From Symsagittifera roscoffensis (lineage: Eukaryota; Xenacoelomorpha; Acoela; Convolutidae), in contig NC_087064.1 of the NCBI RefSeq assembly GCF_963678635.1, forward strand, positions 67,940,025 to 68,004,024: a stretch of DNA of 64,000 nt, read 5' to 3'. The notes beneath the pieces are model-generated. The model made no database searches. It worked only from the letters and a program-made list of their open reading frames with translations, and had not been told where the DNA came from. Position numbers and translations under genes: made by a program. The number at the start of each line of letters is the position of its first letter. Positions within the stretch are counted from its first letter, which is position 1. Below, one piece after another: positions 61,018 through 64,000 of this stretch.

Positions 61018-61242
61018 GAGAAGTTGAGGAGAAGTGGGAAACGGTTCGGTTCTCAGATCAATCGGCTCAGTGGACGCAGTGAAAGCAGAGGTGACGAGAG
61101 AGAGGAGCACGAGGTGGACGGGAGGGAAAGAAAAAGAGATCAAGAAAAAGACAAGGAAGTTAGCCGAACTACAACGAAGCCGAAAACTGCGAATGGGGTC
61201 AAAAGGGTTCAATTGACGGATGTCGAGCTGAAAAATTCCAAG
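61018..61242 (+). CDS. SYTL: SYTL exon 14: highly charged linker before C2A
   Basis: 75 codons, phase 0 at both ends, ending AAG-GTTTGT. It reads EKLRRSGKRFGSQINRLSGR, then a strongly charged Glu/Arg/Lys/Asp segment likely to form a single helix, and ends VQLTDVELKNSK. It covers about residues 1582-1656. The basic start could interact with acidic membranes; not shown. In Slp proteins C2A follows the linker, which fits the next exons. Confidence 0.82.
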
Positions 61243-63078
61243 GTTTGTAAAGTACTCTTGATACAAAAACCTACGCATATTAAAATCAATGATTTTTATA
61301 ATTCTTTGTTGTTATCCGGATCGTTTTCATTTTCCCAAATTTCAATAATATTGCAAAAAATGGACCTATTTTTGCGAACCCGATATTAATTACCGTACTA
61401 TTTGCAATTCTGTGAACGAAAAGCAGAGAAATTTTTCAAATTCTGCTTTTTATGCTTTCTATGCTCAAACTTTGCTTTCTATGTTGACGTGAACAATTTA
61501 TGTTCCGACCAATGAAAATGGGGACGAACTTTGTCTTTCGGCGTGTTTCGGTTTTTTCTTGTGTTCCACGCAAAATCAGGTACCACAAACAATAATTGGA
61601 ATAAATTGAGTGATGTATAACAATGGAATACTCGAATCAGCCGTGATTCGAATTATATCAAAAAACTATCAAATACTTCCAGTTCGAAACATTTGAGTTT
61701 TAGTCTAATTTTGAACGAGTAAAGCGAGCGAATAGATTGTAAAGACTAAAAGAGTTCATTCAAATAGTGAAAAACGAGGTCTTTTTCCTGAAAATTTAGT
61801 TTGTAATAACATGAGAACTCATCCAAAATAAAAGTTTTTATTGTTCCGACTTTCCAAAAAAGTGACTGAATATTTGTGCACGGGGTGTTTTTGTTCTCCA
61901 TAAAAATTTCGATTTTTTATCCAAAAAATATTGACAAAATTGACAGCCGAAAAGTACTGACGTCTTGATTTCAATTTGAAAAAGGAAATTTCACCAGTGT
62001 TTATTTTTCGTAAAATTATGAAAGTTTAATGAAATTTTTCTCGCTATTAAAGCGTAAAGAGAGGTTTAGTTCTTCTTACAAAATGTGTTAAACTGATTGG
62101 TTGAAACAGGCTACTTGACGCATTTGCTATGTTGCTATGTTACTGGGAGAGATAGACACCACTTAAAAAATTAAAATAAATAGATATCTCTAAAAAACTC
62201 AAAAAATTTTTAAAAAAAAACTCAAAAAAAAAAAAATTTCAATTTAAATTTTTTGAAAATTCAGGATTTTTGTCGAAGCAAACACTTCTCTATAGACCTC
62301 AAAAGGCAGTCGGAACATTTAGGGCTTCACCCTGATACGAGCAGTTTTGCCTAAACTTACAATTTGAAATAAAATTATATCTCTAATGACATCTTGATCT
62401 TATGTATATTTTTCTCAGTGATAACGACTATGAATTCATTTTAATTTTGAGGCAAATTATTACTCTTATCGATCTCAATAAGAATTTTCTTTATAGTTCA
62501 ATTGCATTGCTCAGATCCACAACATAGTTTTGAAAGCTTCAATTAGCAAGTTCTTGTAATTAAAACTGTTTTCAAAAAAATCAAAAAAAATTATACGCAA
62601 AAAAAATATATATTTTTTTAAAATGTGCCTGGCAGTTTTTTCTTCAATTTTTGTTGTTTATTTGTTTTCCGGAAATATCTATTGTCGATGATGTTTAATT
62701 CACTGATGTTCTTTGCGTTCGATTAGTTCTTTTATCACACCACGCAAAAAAATGACATTAGTTTAAAAAAAAAAGAACTATTTTTTTTTTCATTTCGAGG
62801 TCAAACTATGCACTGGATAGGCGCACTGTTTTGTGTCTGTATTTTTCTGAATTCCAGAGACAAGTCTTCTATCATTTTAAGTTAATATCGGAACGATTAA
62901 AGAAAAGGGAATAACAAAAGAAGAACAAAGGACCGTCCTTACTGCGGAATCCGCTTACAATTCACAAAACACACAGTTTGGCCTCGCAATGTTTTTGATT
63001 GTGGTCGGAACATTCGGTGCTATTTGCACAGCAAGAGGCTATCAGTTTATTTTAACCGGCCTGTTCTGTTCTATCTAG
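61243..63078. repeat. SYTL intron 14: family B copy with nested family A copy
   Basis: A family B element starts TTTATGTTCCGACCAATG at about 61498 and ends GTGGTCGGAACATTCGGTGC at about 63002. Between about 61845 and 62350 lies a family A element (TATTGTTCCGACTTTCC to CTGATACGAGCAGTTTTGCC). The conserved flank of family B reaches to about 63050, about 30 bases before exon 15. Confidence 0.7.
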
Positions 63079-63181
63079 GGCAAAGATGGAGAAGAGGGAA
63101 GAGCAAACGAGAAAACGAGGCAACAGGAGAGTGTGCTAGGATCTGTGGGTCTCACTGCCTTCTATGACCAAAAAAGCAACT
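63079..63181 (+). CDS. SYTL: SYTL exon 15: charged segment and first strand of C2A
   Basis: 34 codons plus one base, from TTCTATCTAG to GTGAGT, with no ATG. It begins GKDGEEGRANEKTRQQESVL and continues GSVGLTAFYDQKSN. The G-x-(V/I)-x-L-x-x-x-YD pattern is the first beta strand of type I C2 domains in Slp and synaptotagmin. Phase 0 in matches exon 14; one base is left for exon 16. It covers about residues 1657-1690. Confidence 0.75.
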
Positions 63182-63683
63182 GTGAGTAGCAAATTGATCC
63201 TGAAAATTACCTGGAGGGTTATCTTGAAGGACTCTTCAAAGATAATGTATATTTTTACAAGATCTTGCAGGCTTCTAGCAAGATAATCTCCTTTCGAGAT
63301 TATTTTACGAGCGAAGACAACATATTAGAGTTTCATGAAAGAAGGACGCAACCTTAGCTACTCATACATACACACAACCTGCTAGGCGGTTGACCCAGAA
63401 AGCGTTTTAAAAATTATACATGCTGATGTTTGGATTTATTTCCGAGTTATTTGAATCGTTTTTCTATGATGTTCTTTAGAGGTACTTGATTTTGTGTTCC
63501 GGAATGTTTCAAGAAGAACTTTGGAAAGTTGTTTTTTTTTCGAAATAGTTATAGATTAAAAAAATTTAATTTTAAAACTACGACTTTTGTTTTTACCCGG
63601 AAACAACTATATCAAAAACATTTTGAAAAAACTGATCATTATATACTCTTATAGTAGTTAGATGACACAGTATAACATTGCAG
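63182..63683. other. SYTL intron 15
   Basis: Intron of 502 AT-rich bases. An earlier AG at 63661 followed by ATG is out of phase with exon 15; the AG at 63683 (CATTGCAG) is in phase, though its pyrimidine tract is weak. Confidence 0.6.
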
Positions 63684-63922
63684 CTGTTCCAGCTCTTCAA
63701 CTGAAAGAGTTGAGCTGTGTTGGTGTTAGTCGCTCTAACTCTAGTTCCTCGAAGCACAGTAATGGTCCAGTATACCTCCGAGTGTCTCTGATCCAGATAG
63801 TGGCTAACTCTTCTGGCAACAATACTAGTCCACAATGGTCCAGCCAGGAGACAGTGGCTCAACAGATCACTTCGTTATCTTCACTTTCTTCATCTTTATC
63901 GCCCTTCCCAGAAACTCTCAAG
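63684..63922 (+). CDS. SYTL: SYTL exon 16: C2A domain, middle part (gene continues past the edge)
   Basis: Two bases complete a Ser, then VPALQLKELSCVGVSRSNSS (strand 2), NGPVYLRVSLIQ (matching the SDPYVKVYLLP strand of C2 domains), a Ser/Asn-rich insert, and SPFPETLK (matching NPVFNETLKF). It ends AAG-GTCAGT on a codon boundary at about residue 1770. The Asp of the SDPY motif, a calcium ligand in calcium-binding C2 domains, is replaced (NGPVY), so this C2A is probably calcium-independent, as in granuphilin. The rest of C2A and all of C2B should lie beyond 64000. Confidence 0.7.
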
Positions 63923-64000
63923 GTCAGTTGGATCTTCTGTTTTGGATTTTTTTCGGGATCAAAAATTTTCAAATGTTAATCAGAAAAACTCAAAGTGATT

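Overview
The window is eukaryotic, almost certainly animal, DNA. Non-coding sequence is strongly AT-rich with long A and T runs. Coding sequence is in short GC-richer blocks bounded by GT/AG splice sites, and introns run from about 0.1 kb to about 17 kb. I see no bacterial features (operons, ribosome binding sites, CRISPR). The species cannot be fixed from the sequence; a bilaterian is suggested only by the gene family found.

The one gene I can name lies on the + strand from about 25.5 kb to the right edge. It is a synaptotagmin-like protein (Slp/SYTL, the family of Drosophila bitesize and vertebrate granuphilin), a Rab27-type effector that tethers secretory vesicles to the plasma membrane. 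Exons 1-3 encode a complete Slp homology domain: the SHD1 helix, an eight-cysteine zinc finger and the SHD2 Trp-Phe motif. The later exons encode a very long low-complexity linker (Ser/Gly/Asn/His/Pro/Arg-rich) of about 1,400 residues. The last two exons read like the first half of a C2A domain, cut by the window edge. I reconstructed 16 exons by matching splice sites and reading phase. All phases join, giving 1,770 codons before the edge, assuming the start at 25559. Several exons have no ATG and are easy to miss (59717-60028, 63079-63181, the microexons near 49.55 kb and 55.12 kb, and 57.33 kb). Possible alternative exons fit the phase at 33860 (alternative end), 36838, 41610 and 51329; the last sits on a strong hairpin.

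The left 25 kb holds no gene I can name. It carries a roughly 530-bp tandem array (1-3100), a possible last exon of an unknown gene (4002-4094), a roughly 163-bp tandem array (4815-6180), a near-perfect 245-bp inverted duplication (8317-8857), and scattered transposon-like repeats.

Introns of the SYTL gene are full of dispersed repeats. Family A ends in GATACGAGCAGTCTTG. Family B has GTTCCGACCA...TGGTCGGAAC inverted ends and is partly tandem at 44.6-48.7 kb. Family C is a hAT-like MITE with CAGGGGCGGATYTA-type ends; one copy has an exact 8-bp target duplication inside family B. Family D is a Tc1/mariner-like MITE with TA flanks. No rRNA or intact tRNA gene was found.
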